Positions 34,308 through 43,058 of a stretch of 64,000 bases of DNA are shown in pieces. Source of the DNA: Hyphomicrobium sp. ghe19. Lineage in GTDB: Bacteria; Pseudomonadota; Alphaproteobacteria; Rhizobiales; Hyphomicrobiaceae. The stretch is taken from NCBI RefSeq assembly GCF_902712875.1, contig NZ_LR743509.1, positions 1,612,001 through 1,676,000 on the forward strand, written 5' to 3'. A program made the translations under genes and the position numbers. The notes below the pieces were generated by a model. It searched no databases, was not told the DNA's origin, and saw nothing but the letters and a program-made list of their open reading frames with translations. Position 1 is the stretch's first letter, and every line of letters begins with the position of its first letter.

Positions 34308-35276
34308 TTGAAGGCCTCGCGGGTTCGACGAAAGCTCGGTCTTTTCCTGCCAGCACTCATCGTGTTCGCGCTGGCCGGGCTGTGCGGGGCGGTCGCTGCG
34401 CACGAGGCGATCGTAACGGGGCAACCTTCCGATAGCGTCTCGTTCGTCGATCTCACGACGATGAAAGAGACTGGGCGCATTCATGCCGGCGGCAAACCCG
34501 CCGGCATTGCTCTTTCCCCCGACAAGGCGACGGCTTACGTCACCGCACCGGACGGAAAAGAGCTGATCGAGATCGACGCCGTTTCGCGCGCGATCAAGCG
34601 GCGTCTCGTTCTCGGCGGCGCGCCCCTCGGGATCGCGGCGCATCCGACCCGGCCCGAAGTCTATGTGGCTGATTGGTACGCGCATAAGGTGATCGTCGTC
34701 GATGCCGGGACACTCTCTGTCTCAGGCGAAATTGCCGTCGGGCAATCTCCGTCGGGGCTCGCTGTGACGCCGGATGGGCGTTTGCTCCTATCCGCCGATC
34801 GCGATAGCGACGCCGTTTCAATTGTCGATATCGGGACGCGGACGCGGCTAGCGTCGGTCGATGTCGGTAGCCGTCCCTTCGGCATCACGATCGACGCTGC
34901 GGGCCAGAGGGCGTTCACCGCCAACGTCAAGAGTGACGACGTCACCGTGATCGAGATCGCCACCAGAAAGGTGATCGGCCGTGTGGTAGCGGGGCGGCGT
35001 CCTTACGCGGTCGCCTTGGCCCAGGGGAGGGGGTTCGTCACGGATCAGTACGGCGGGACCGTCACCGTGTTCGACCAGTCGACGCTGCAACCCATCAAGC
35101 GGATCGAGGCTTGTGATCATCCCGAAGGCATCGAGCCGGACGCGGACGGAGCGAACGTCTATGTGGCCTGCTGGGGTGACGACGTTCTTCTGCGCATCGA
35201 TTCCCAAAGTCTCGCCATAACGGGCAAGGCCGCGGTCGGCGCCGGGCCTCGGGCGTTCGGCAAATTCATACGATAA
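34308..35276 (+). CDS. Periplasmic YVTN-type beta-propeller protein
   Basis: TTG 34308 follows GAGGGA and starts 8 bases after the SRPBCC stop; an in-frame TTG at 34284 is inside that gene. A signal peptide (FLPALIVFALAGLCGAVAAH) is followed by about seven repeats of the YVTN/cytochrome-cd1-like propeller, for example KPAGIALSPDKATAYVTAPDG, SGLAVTPDGRLLLSADRDSD and RPFGITIDAAGQRAFTANVKS. Related propellers are annotated as associated with PQQ-dependent catabolism. It may bind a dehydrogenase or cofactor in the periplasm; no catalytic residues are recognisable. Confidence 0.82.
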   Translation: MKASRVRRKLGLFLPALIVFALAGLCGAVAAHEAIVTGQPSDSVSFVDLTTMKETGRIHAGGKPAGIALSPDKATAYVTAPDGKELIEIDAVSRAIKRRLVLGGAPLGIAAHPTRPEVYVADWYAHKVIVVDAGTLSVSGEIAVGQSPSGLAVTPDGRLLLSADRDSDAVSIVDIGTRTRLASVDVGSRPFGITIDAAGQRAFTANVKSDDVTVIEIATRKVIGRVVAGRRPYAVALAQGRGFVTDQYGGTVTVFDQSTLQPIKRIEACDHPEGIEPDADGANVYVACWGDDVLLRIDSQSLAITGKAAVGAGPRAFGKFIR

Positions 35277-35514
35277 TGGCTTGGGATTGAAAGCTCGGTG
35301 CTGACGGCCTGGGCCGCGTTGGGCGATAAACGCTCGGGTTACTGCCTTGTAAGTTGAGACTTTCCGATCTTCCGGCATCCTTCGGAATGCCTTGCATTCG
35401 GTCCGTGGCCCGCGTCATTGACTGAAATTCGCAACGCTTCTGGTCAAGCTGCCGTTGTCCCGCTACACAGCCGGGAAAAAAGTTTCGCATAGACGATCTG
35501 GAGGATCGCCCCCC

Positions 35515-36204
35515 ATGTTCAATTTTCCCTTCCGCAAAGCCGGTCTTGCGGCGTTCGCGGTCACTTGCCTGAGTGCAGTAAGCGTTGCGGCCGAGGCGCC
35601 GAAGCCGGCCGAAATCCTGTTCGACCGGCCGCACATTGCTGCGGTCGCTCCGGGTACCGACCTTGTATACAAGTTCGAGCGCAAGCCTTCCAATCCCAAG
35701 GCCCTCGGCGAGGGCTACGCCGATGACATTGTCGTGAAGGTGGAAAGCGACGGCGCGCCCGGCAAAAAGAATGTTCTGGTCAAGATGTACTCGGGGGATA
35801 GAGCCCGCGAGCCGCAACGGATCACCGACATGGACGGCAATCCGATGCTCATCATCTATCTCGACAATGCAGTTGCGCATTTCCGCGAGCTGGCAGGTGG
35901 GGACAGTGCATATCTCAAGGGCATGTTCAGTCGGTATCTCGGCGACGGCGCAACGATTGCTCCGGCAACGATCGTCTATAAGGGCCAGACGGTCGAAGGT
36001 TTTCGCGTAACCGCGACGCCGTTCGCAAACGACCCCGCGCGCGCAAAGATGAGAGGTTTCGAGGGCGCGACGTTTACGATAGCGCTGTCGGACAAGATCC
36101 CCGGTTACTTCGCGAAGATGACGGCCGAGTACAACAATACGGACAAGAACTCGCCGACGCTGGAAGAGACGACGACGCTTGAAGGTGTAGGAGAGGTAAA
36201 ATGA
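35515..36204 (+). CDS. Uncharacterised secreted protein near the xox genes (229 aa)
   Basis: ATG 35515 has GGAGGA about 9 bases upstream. A signal peptide (AAFAVTCLSAVSVAAEA) precedes a mature domain that reads as mainly beta: DLVYKFERKPSNPKALGEGY, DIVVKVESDGAPGKKNVLVK, MLIIYLDNAVAHFRELAGG and FTIALSDKIPGYFAKMTAEY. I recognise no family or catalytic motif. Its stop overlaps the next start by 4 bases, so the two secreted proteins are made together. Position between the propeller gene and the xox genes suggests a role in periplasmic methanol oxidation, by context only. Confidence 0.78.
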   Translation: MFNFPFRKAGLAAFAVTCLSAVSVAAEAPKPAEILFDRPHIAAVAPGTDLVYKFERKPSNPKALGEGYADDIVVKVESDGAPGKKNVLVKMYSGDRAREPQRITDMDGNPMLIIYLDNAVAHFRELAGGDSAYLKGMFSRYLGDGATIAPATIVYKGQTVEGFRVTATPFANDPARAKMRGFEGATFTIALSDKIPGYFAKMTAEYNNTDKNSPTLEETTTLEGVGEVK

Positions 36205-36572
36205 TGAAGGGCTTCTCGAACCTCGTATTCAGCGGGCTTTTCGTGGCGGCTGTTATGATTTCTGCCGTGGGTTCGCCCGTCGCGGCGCAGGAATTACCGC
36301 CCAACGATTACCCAACAACGGCGCGCGCCGATTATGTTTATGCGTGCATGGCGGTCAACGGCCAGAATCGCACCAACCTCGACAAGTGCTCGTGCTCGAT
36401 CGATGAAATCGCGGCCATTTTGCCGTACGCCGAATATGAGGAGGCGGAGACGTTGTTGTCCGTCGGTCTGAAGGGCGGAGAAAACGTCGCCTGGACGCAC
36501 GCGCCGGAATTCCAGGAAAAGGTGAAGAATCTGCGGCGCGCGCAAGTCGAAGGCGAGTTGCGCTGCTTTTAA
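36201..36572 (+). CDS. Uncharacterised small secreted four-Cys protein (123 aa)
   Basis: The start overlaps the previous stop (ATGA). A signal peptide ends AAQEL near residue 31. Four Cys remain in the mature part: YVYACMAVNG, KCSCSIDE and the C-terminal ELRCF, suggesting two disulfides around a helical core (ILPYAEYEEAETLLSVGLKGG). The family is unknown to me, though small proteins of this look occur beside quinoprotein genes in methylotrophs as far as I recall. A repeat-rich terminator follows at once. Confidence 0.78.
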   Translation: MMKGFSNLVFSGLFVAAVMISAVGSPVAAQELPPNDYPTTARADYVYACMAVNGQNRTNLDKCSCSIDEIAAILPYAEYEEAETLLSVGLKGGENVAWTHAPEFQEKVKNLRRAQVEGELRCF

Positions 36573-36574
36573 TA

Positions 36575-36674
36575 TTTGCGCCGGGCGACTCCCCTCCGGG
36601 GAGCCGGCCGCCCGGCGCGCTTTTCACGTTTGCGCCCGGCGACTCGCGTTCCGCGAGCCGGCCGCCGAGCGCGG
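36575..36674. repeat. Tandem pair of near-identical hairpins (double terminator)
   Basis: Two imperfect 46-base copies lie at 36575-36620 and 36629-36674, each beginning TTTGCGCC and carrying a stem with GAGCCGGCCGCC on its right arm. In the first copy GCGCCGGGCG pairs with CGCCCGGCGC around an inner CCCCTCCGGGG loop, followed by TTTT. They sit between convergent genes and can terminate both directions. Confidence 0.75.
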
Positions 36675-36682
36675 AAGAGATT

Positions 36683-37651
36683 TCATTCCCATTCGAGTTC
36701 TGTGAAGGCGGCGGTGACGTTGCGCGGGTGATGCTCGTCGAATAATGCCCAATTGCCCCGTTCCGACTGCCCGGCCGTCGCGACGGCTTGCTCGATCGTG
36801 TTGCCGTCCTTGATCATCTTGCGAACGTCGCTCGCCAGAACTTTGAGATAGCGTTCTACGGGCTTGATCGCATCGGGCCAGGGCATCGTGTCTGGTCCGT
36901 GGCCGGGAACGGCGCGATCGGCTTTTTCCTGCATCAGTGCTGGAATGAGATTGATCCACCCGACGAGTGACCCGTCGAGCGTCGGAACATGATTTGAGAA
37001 AAGAAGATCGCCGAGAAAAAATGTGCCGGTTGCTGAATCAAAGATCGTCAGGTCGTTGTCGGTGTGCGCCGTTGGTCGCGCTTTGAGCGTCAGTGTCCGG
37101 CCGCCGAGATCGAGTTCGAGCGTGTCGGTCACGAGCAAGCTCGGCGGAATGATTTCGGTGCCGGCAAAAGCTTCATCGCCGATGCGCTGACGTGTGTTCG
37201 TCAGATAGCTGTCCTTGCGGGCATAGAGAGCTGCGGGAAGCTTGTGGTGGCCGACGAACTCGCACCCTGCCGATTTGAAGGCGGCGTTCCCCAGAACATG
37301 ATCGGGATGCATGTGGGTGTTGATGACGTAGCGAATGGGCGTCTTAGTGATCTTCGAGATAGCCTCATGAAGATCCTTACCGGCCGCGTAGGAGCCGCTC
37401 GTGTCGATCACGGCGACGGCCGAAGTACCGACAATGCAGATGGCATTTGAAATATTTCCGCGGTTCTCCTTGTTAACCAATTCATATTTGCCGACGTGAA
37501 CGAAAACTCCGGGGGCGATCTCAATGACGCCGATTTGCTCGGCTTCAGCCTGGGAAACGCGCGGTAGTAGCGGCAGGAGCGCCGCCAAGGTCACACCGCG
37601 CAGGAACTCTTTCCGGGAAGGTTTTGCATTCAAAGGCGAAATTTTGGACAT
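36683..37651 (-). CDS. Quinoprotein relay system zinc metallohydrolase (MBL fold)
   Basis: A twin-arginine-like leader (SRKEFLRGVTLAALLPLLP) targets the protein to the periplasm. The metallo-beta-lactamase fold shows NTHMHPDHVLGN (HxHxDH), a later TAHTDNDLTIF and VPGHGPDTMPW metal ligands. SoxH-like hydrolases of this type form a family that co-occurs with PQQ dehydrogenases; their reaction is not established. At 322 residues it fits. It is divergent from xoxF across a 445-base region and convergent with the small four-Cys protein. Confidence 0.85.
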   Translation of the reverse strand: MSKISPLNAKPSRKEFLRGVTLAALLPLLPRVSQAEAEQIGVIEIAPGVFVHVGKYELVNKENRGNISNAICIVGTSAVAVIDTSGSYAAGKDLHEAISKITKTPIRYVINTHMHPDHVLGNAAFKSAGCEFVGHHKLPAALYARKDSYLTNTRQRIGDEAFAGTEIIPPSLLVTDTLELDLGGRTLTLKARPTAHTDNDLTIFDSATGTFFLGDLLFSNHVPTLDGSLVGWINLIPALMQEKADRAVPGHGPDTMPWPDAIKPVERYLKVLASDVRKMIKDGNTIEQAVATAGQSERGNWALFDEHHPRNVTAAFTELEWE

Positions 37652-38096
37652 TCAGGCCTGACCTCTGAAATCGTGCAACATCGATGGTCTTAAACCACGT
37701 TCGGCCAGCGACTTTTCTCGAAAGTGCGCAAATTCGTAATCGCTACGCCCAATTTTTACGCGTCAATAACAACTTGACGTGCACCGCAGCATTTTTTGTG
37801 CATTGCAATTTCTTCCCGTGAATAAAGGGATAATTTGGGTCAGAGGTGTTGTCCTAATTTGCCGCAGCGGAATGATCGTCGCACTTCGTGTTGCGGCCTG
37901 AAAAAAAAAGTGTCTACATGCGCCTCGTTCACGAGGACTACCGGTTCCTACACGGTTTCGTGAAGCACTCCTTCTCCGACGGGGCAAAGACGGGAGAAAA
38001 TCCCGCAATTCCTGAGATCGGAGCCGGGAGATATCGGCAGTCCTCGAGTTCGACTTGCAAGCGTGGCAAGACTTTTCTCAAAATGGAGGAAGCGCG
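37652..38096. promoter_or_regulatory. Divergent control region upstream of xoxF
   Basis: The region holds the promoters of xoxF and of the zinc hydrolase. An imperfect dyad occurs at 37774-37808: TTGACGTGCAC against GTGCATTGCAA (8 of 11 positions match its inverse), which overlaps a TTGACG -35-like hexamer at 37774. The right end carries GGAGGA at 38085-38090 before the xoxF start. No gene is supported here. Confidence 0.45.
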
Positions 38097-39917
38097 ATGC
38101 GCAAAAGTGCATTCGCATACGGTTTGCTCGCAACAGCCGCGTTCTCGGCGCCCGTCTGGGCGAACGATGACGTGTCCAAGTTGTCGAGCGATCCGAATAA
38201 CTGGGCCCAGCAGTCCGGCGATTATGCCGGTACGCGGTATTCGACCCTGGACCAGATCAACACTGAAAACGTTGGTCAGCTGAAAGTGGCGTGGACGTTC
38301 TCGACGGGCGTTCTTCGTGGTCACGAAGGCGGCCCGCTCGTTATCGGTGACACGATGTACCTTCACTCGGCGTTCCCGAACATTGTGTTCGCTTTGAACC
38401 TCGCCGACGAGCAGAAGATCATCTGGAAGTATACGCCGAAGCAGGACCCCTCGGTCATCCCCGTGATGTGCTGTGACACGGTTAACCGTGGCGTGCAGTA
38501 TGCCGAAGGCAAGATCTTCCTCCATCAGGCCGACACCGCTCTCGTCGCTCTCGACGCGAAGACCGGTAAGGAACTGTGGAAGGTGATCGACGGCGATCCC
38601 AAGAAGGGCGAAACGGGCACAGGTGCTCCGCTCGTCACGAAGGACAAGGTCATCATCGGTATCTCGGGCGCTGAGTTCGGCGTTCGTTGCCACGTGACTG
38701 CCTACGACATCAACAGTGGTAAGAAGGTCTGGCGCGCCTACTCGATGGGCCCGGATTCTGACATCCTCGTTGATCCCGAGAAGACCACGTCGCTCGGCAA
38801 GCCGGTCGGCAAGGACTCCTCGCTCAAGACCTGGAACGGCGATCAGTGGAAGATCGGTGGCGGTTCGACCTGGGGCTACATGGCCTTCGATCCTGAACTC
38901 AACCTGATCTACTACGGGACGGGCAACCCATCTACCTGGAACCCTGCACAGCGTGCGGGACCGGATGGCAAGCCGATCGACCAGAAGTGGTCGATGACCA
39001 TGTTCGCTCGTGACGTCGACACCGGTGTGGCCAAGTGGGCATACCAGATGACGCCGTTCGACGAGTGGGACTATGACGGCATCAACGAGCCGATCCTTGC
39101 TGAACTCGATTTCGATGGCACGAAGCGTAAAACGGCAACTCACTTCGACCGTAACGGCTTCGGCTATACCTGGGATCGTGCAACGGGTGAGCTTCTCGTC
39201 GCTGAGAAGTATGACCTCGCCACGAACTGGGCAACCGGCATCGACATGGACAAGTCCTCCAAGGACTACGGCCGTCCGATCCGCGTTGCGAAGTACTCGA
39301 CGTTCAAGAACGGCGCAGACTTCAACACGAAGGGCGTTTGCCCTGCAGCTCTCGGCTCTAAGGACCAGCAGCCTGCTTCGTACTCGAAGCTGACCGGCTT
39401 GTTCTACGTTCCGACCAACCACGTTTGCATGGACTACGAACCCTTCAAGGTTTCGTACACGGCTGGTCAGCCTTACGTTGGCGCCACGCTCTCCATGTTC
39501 CCGGGTCCGGATGAACCGAAGCGTATGGGTAACTTCATTGCTTGGGACGGCACAAAGGGCAAGATCGTATGGTCGAAGCCTGAGCAGTTCTCGGTATGGT
39601 CGGGCGCTCTGACCACCGCTGGCGGCGTTGCCTTCTACGGCACGCTCGAGGGCTACTTCAAAGCCGTCGATCAGAAGGATGGCAAGGAGCTCTTCAAGTT
39701 CAAGACGCCGTCGGGCATCATCGGCAACGCTATGACTTACAGCCACGGCGGTAAGCAGTACGTTGCAGTGTTCTCGGGCGTTGGTGGTTGGGCCGGTATC
39801 GGTCTTGCTGCTGGCTTGACGAACCCGACCGATGGTCTCGGTGCAGTCGGTGGCTACGCTGGCCTCTCTGAGTACACGAACCTTGGTGGCTCGCTCACCG
39901 TGTTCGCTCTCCCATAG
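38097..39917 (+). CDS. xoxF: Lanthanide-dependent methanol dehydrogenase XoxF
   Basis: This PQQ enzyme oxidises methanol in the periplasm and passes electrons to XoxG. ATG 38097 follows GGAGGA by 6 bases. Signal peptide at residues 1-22 (ends VWA). Propeller landmarks: the adjacent-Cys pair C125-C126 (MCCDT), metal ligands E193 and N277 (GTGNPST), and D325 and D327 in DEWDYDGIN, where D327 marks lanthanide binding (Ca-type MxaF has Ala there). At 606 residues the size is typical. Strong codon bias and a strong terminator after it point to high expression. No mxaF is in the window. Confidence 0.97.
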   Translation: MRKSAFAYGLLATAAFSAPVWANDDVSKLSSDPNNWAQQSGDYAGTRYSTLDQINTENVGQLKVAWTFSTGVLRGHEGGPLVIGDTMYLHSAFPNIVFALNLADEQKIIWKYTPKQDPSVIPVMCCDTVNRGVQYAEGKIFLHQADTALVALDAKTGKELWKVIDGDPKKGETGTGAPLVTKDKVIIGISGAEFGVRCHVTAYDINSGKKVWRAYSMGPDSDILVDPEKTTSLGKPVGKDSSLKTWNGDQWKIGGGSTWGYMAFDPELNLIYYGTGNPSTWNPAQRAGPDGKPIDQKWSMTMFARDVDTGVAKWAYQMTPFDEWDYDGINEPILAELDFDGTKRKTATHFDRNGFGYTWDRATGELLVAEKYDLATNWATGIDMDKSSKDYGRPIRVAKYSTFKNGADFNTKGVCPAALGSKDQQPASYSKLTGLFYVPTNHVCMDYEPFKVSYTAGQPYVGATLSMFPGPDEPKRMGNFIAWDGTKGKIVWSKPEQFSVWSGALTTAGGVAFYGTLEGYFKAVDQKDGKELFKFKTPSGIIGNAMTYSHGGKQYVAVFSGVGGWAGIGLAAGLTNPTDGLGAVGGYAGLSEYTNLGGSLTVFALP

Positions 39918-39939
39918 GGCGCTCGCCTTAGAAATAGGG

Positions 39940-39972
39940 GAGCCGGTGCAGGGAAACCTGCGCCGGCTCTTT
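39940..39972 (+). terminator. Rho-independent terminator after xoxF
   Basis: GAGCCGGTGCAGG/CCTGCGCCGGCTC is a 13-bp stem with one mismatch or G-T pair around a GAAA tetraloop, followed by TTT. It may cut xoxF mRNA from the downstream genes, giving more xoxF than xoxG. Confidence 0.82.
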
Positions 39973-40166
39973 GCCGTGCGGCCACACATCAGCCAACCCT
40001 GGCTTTTCAAAAGAACGGCGCGACAAGTGGCGATATTCTTTCGCCCTGGAACGCGGCGCAAGAAGCAGGAAGCGTTCGGCGAACGGCGGCTCACCATCCA
40101 CGATCTCATTAAGACGGATTTAGGAACGGTCAGTGCGGTGGTGACCCACGCGATTCAAACGACAGG

Positions 40167-41003
40167 ATGAAGAGGAACATCGTGAACAAGTTCAGTAAGA
40201 GATTGGCATTCGCGCTGGTGGCTTGTGCCGCTGCCGGAGCTGCTGCTTGCCAGGAGCAGAACAAGCCCGAAGAAAAGGCTGCCGCTTCGACACCCGCACC
40301 GGCTCAGACAACGGAAGCTGCTCCGGCGCCAGAAGCCAAGCCTGAGGCTGCCGCGACGCCCGCCGCCGAGCCCGAGAAGAAGGCAGAAGCACCTGCCGCG
40401 CCGGCCCCGGCTCAGCCGGAGCAGGTCGCGCAAGCTGAACCCGCTGCTGCTCCGGCCGCCGACGCTGCCGCTCCCGCGGAGGAAGCCCCCCCTGGATCGC
40501 GTAAGCCTGATGGTGATGCCGTCTTTCCGAATCCGGTCAGCGAACTCGCCAAGAGCGAAGGCATCAAGTTCGAAGATGGCCGTTATCGCAACAAGGACGG
40601 CGATCCCGTGCCGGTTGTCACGAAGGACTACACGGTCGACTGGGGCACTTGGAACGGCTTCCGCCGGTATCACGATGCCTGCCACGTTTGCCATGGCCCG
40701 AATGCTCTCGGCAGCACCTTCGCTCCATCGCTTGCCGACAGCCTGAAGACGATGGATTACAATACGTTCATCGGGACGGTCTCGAGCGGCCGCGTCGTCA
40801 ACCGCGCCGGTACGGAATATGTCATGCCGGCGTTCGGCGAAGACAAGAACATCATGTGCTACATCGACGATATCTACACGTACATCAAGGCACGTTCGCA
40901 GAACTCGATCGACAGCCACACGGGTATGCCTGCCGGCCGTCCGAATGGCCGTGAAGATATCTCGCCCGAAGCCAAAAAGGCTGCGGAAGAATGCACGGGC
41001 TGA
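40167..41003 (+). CDS. xoxG: Methanol-metabolism c-type cytochrome (XoxG) with long Pro/Ala/Glu-rich segment
   Basis: XoxG accepts electrons from XoxF. After a signal or lipoprotein-like N-terminus (ALVACAAAGAAACQ, possible lipidated Cys 28), residues 31-110 are a Pro/Ala/Glu-rich linker. The cytochrome domain has heme site CHVCH (C172-H176), probable axial M220 (EYVMPAF) and two extra Cys (C231, C276), the four-Cys arrangement of methanol-metabolism cytochromes. It is longer than typical XoxG because of the linker. GTG 40182 is an alternative start. It is followed by xoxJ in the same direction. Confidence 0.88.
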   Translation: MKRNIVNKFSKRLAFALVACAAAGAAACQEQNKPEEKAAASTPAPAQTTEAAPAPEAKPEAAATPAAEPEKKAEAPAAPAPAQPEQVAQAEPAAAPAADAAAPAEEAPPGSRKPDGDAVFPNPVSELAKSEGIKFEDGRYRNKDGDPVPVVTKDYTVDWGTWNGFRRYHDACHVCHGPNALGSTFAPSLADSLKTMDYNTFIGTVSSGRVVNRAGTEYVMPAFGEDKNIMCYIDDIYTYIKARSQNSIDSHTGMPAGRPNGREDISPEAKKAAEECTG

Positions 41004-41188
41004 GGATCTGGAATTTCATCCAGTCCTCATCATATAATTGTTAGTCTGGAGCGCGTCGGCGTCGCTCCGGGCTGACAGTAAATTAGGTCATTGAGAAGAT
41101 TCAGGGGGGCGGGTCGCGATTGCGACGTGCCCCCCCTCCATATCGGGAGCCGCGACGTTCACGCCGCTATAACAAAAAGGTTATCAAC

Positions 41189-42109
41189 GTGAGGAAACAA
41201 GCGCTCAGCGTTTCATTCTTTTCAGCGCCTGCATTGGCTCTGGGAATTACCGTTTCGATATTTGCTTTTCCCGTTCGTTCAAACGCCGCCGACGTGCCGA
41301 AGGCAGATCTGGTCAACAGGCAACAGCTTCGCGTTTGCGCCGATCCGGCCGATCTCCCGTTCTCGAACGACAAGGGGGAGGGCTTTGAAAACAAGATCGC
41401 CAACATCATCGGCGAGGAGCTGAAGCTTCCGGTCGTCTATACTTGGTTTCCCAAGGCAACGGGCTTCGTTCGCATGACACTTGGCGCCAAACGATGCGAT
41501 CTCGTCATCGGATGGGGGCAGGGCGATGACATGGTGCTGAACACGAACGCGATCTACCGTTCGACGTCGGCGCTCATCTACAAGAAAGGCACCGGACTCG
41601 ACGGCGTCGACTCGCTCGCCGATCCTCGCCTCCAGGGCAAGAGAATCGGCGCCCAGCAGGCCTCGGCAGGGGCAACGCTCGCTGCAAAGTACGGGCTGAT
41701 GTCCAACGTGCACGGCTACCCGTTGATGGTCGATCGCCGCTACGCAAACCCCGCTGAAGACATGATCAACGACATTCGCAAAGGCGAAGTCGACGCTGGA
41801 ATTTTGTGGGGGCCGATCGCTGCTTACTGGGCGTCGCGGGACGGCGAGCCGCTCGTTGTCATTCCTCTTGTCAAAGACTCCGGTGCAGCCAGAATCGCAT
41901 TCCGCATTACGATGGGTGTGCGTAACGGCGACGATGCCTGGAAGCGACAGCTCAACGACGTCATTCGCAAACGGCAGGGCGATATCGACAAGGTGCTGCT
42001 CGATTACGGCGTGCCGCTGTTGGTCGATGACGATACGTCGACAGAGATGATCACAAAGCCCCGAACGTCGGCTTCGGCTGAGCCGGCTCCGGCGCCGACT
42101 ACGCCTTAA
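41189..42109 (+). CDS. xoxJ: XoxJ-type periplasmic binding protein
   Basis: GTG 41189 has AAAAGG 8 bases upstream; the frame extends upstream as noise. A signal peptide ends SNAADV. The fold is a solute-binding-protein type: QLRVCADPADLPFSNDKGEG at the N-terminus (a family signature), then CDLVIGWGQGDDMVLNT, RIGAQQASAGATLA and EVDAGILWGPIAAYW. XoxJ (MoxJ/MxaJ-like) is thought to help activate the dehydrogenase in the periplasm. The C-terminus is a Pro/Ala-rich tail. It is 306 residues long and the third gene of the xox set. Confidence 0.9.
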   Translation: MRKQALSVSFFSAPALALGITVSIFAFPVRSNAADVPKADLVNRQQLRVCADPADLPFSNDKGEGFENKIANIIGEELKLPVVYTWFPKATGFVRMTLGAKRCDLVIGWGQGDDMVLNTNAIYRSTSALIYKKGTGLDGVDSLADPRLQGKRIGAQQASAGATLAAKYGLMSNVHGYPLMVDRRYANPAEDMINDIRKGEVDAGILWGPIAAYWASRDGEPLVVIPLVKDSGAARIAFRITMGVRNGDDAWKRQLNDVIRKRQGDIDKVLLDYGVPLLVDDDTSTEMITKPRTSASAEPAPAPTTP

Positions 42110-42129
42110 AAGACGCGAGACGCCAACTC

Positions 42130-42157
42130 GGAAGCGGCGGATTTATTCGCCGCTTCC
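42130..42157 (+). terminator. Hairpin after xoxJ
   Basis: A perfect 10-bp stem GGAAGCGGCG/CGCCGCTTCC with an 8-base loop begins 20 bases past the xoxJ stop. Only a weak T-rich tail follows, so it may terminate or stabilise the transcript. Confidence 0.6.
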
Positions 42158-42214
42158 CGATCGTTCCACTTCTTACTCCCTTACTCCGGGCAATTTGAAA
42201 GTTTCCCGTCAAAG

Positions 42215-42817
42215 ATGCTGATGCCTCGCGCGCTGATGATCGTCGCGTTGATCGTTACTGCAGCGCTTTGGATGCCGGTTGCAGGCACCCTCGCCGTGTC
42301 GGCGGAAGAGGATGTTTCCGGTCCTGCACCCATCGGCGAGGCGCCGCCTGAGCCTCAGTCCTACCGGACGGACAATTATCGCAAGCCCGTTCCACTGACG
42401 CTCAAAGGCGCGACGGTGCTGTCCGACAGCGAGGCAATGAAAATCTGGACTGCGAAGACTGCCGTTTTCATCGACGTCTATCCGCATGCGCCGAAACCGG
42501 AGGGCCTGCCTGCCGGTACGATCTGGCGGGACACGTCGCACATGACAATCGAAGACGCCGTATGGCTTCCGAACGTCGGCTACGGCGTTCTGTCGGTAGA
42601 TGCGGCTCGCTATTTTCAACGAAACCTCGAGATGCTGTCGAAGGGCGATAAGACGAAACCGCTCGTCTTTTTCTGCCTGAAGAATTGCTGGATGAGCTGG
42701 AACGCCGCAAAGCGCGCATTGAGCTACGGATATACCAACGTCGATTGGTATCGCGACGGCAGCGACGGCTGGCAGGAAGCCGGCGGCCTCGTCGTCGACG
42801 CTCACCCATTGCCTTGA
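42215..42817 (+). CDS. PQQ-dependent catabolism-associated CXXCW-motif protein (rhodanese-like)
   Basis: The 200-residue secreted protein has a signal peptide (ALMIVALIVTAALWMPVAG) and a rhodanese-like domain with AVFIDVYPHAP and, at the active loop, FFCLKNCWMSWNAAKRA. The two Cys before Trp are separated by three residues as I read it. Such proteins occur beside PQQ dehydrogenases across proteobacteria and are thought to work with them in the periplasm; the reaction is unknown. It closes the xox set. Confidence 0.85.
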   Translation: MLMPRALMIVALIVTAALWMPVAGTLAVSAEEDVSGPAPIGEAPPEPQSYRTDNYRKPVPLTLKGATVLSDSEAMKIWTAKTAVFIDVYPHAPKPEGLPAGTIWRDTSHMTIEDAVWLPNVGYGVLSVDAARYFQRNLEMLSKGDKTKPLVFFCLKNCWMSWNAAKRALSYGYTNVDWYRDGSDGWQEAGGLVVDAHPLP

Positions 42818-43058
42818 GCTTCGAGCAGCGCCGAGGCGGGCTCTTGCTGCAATCGCCGGCGCCGTGAAGTCAATTTGATCGCAATGTGTCGCACCGGTTG
42901 CCACCCCGGTGCCACCGTTTCGAGGTGGATCGGATGTTAACGGCTTCGGGTGCGATCCGGTTGCGGGTTGTTATACGAGGCGACGGGGTGGTGTATTGCG
43001 CAGCGCGGTGTAGATTTCGCGCAGAACGCAATCTCTCATCCAGAGAAGCGGGGATAGA

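Noticed and set aside
37938-40109. A 723-codon open frame antisense to xoxF
   Set aside because: It lies fully across a highly conserved, highly expressed gene; long antisense frames are expected from the strong codon bias. Its translation is Arg/Val/His-rich without any domain or ribosome-binding site.
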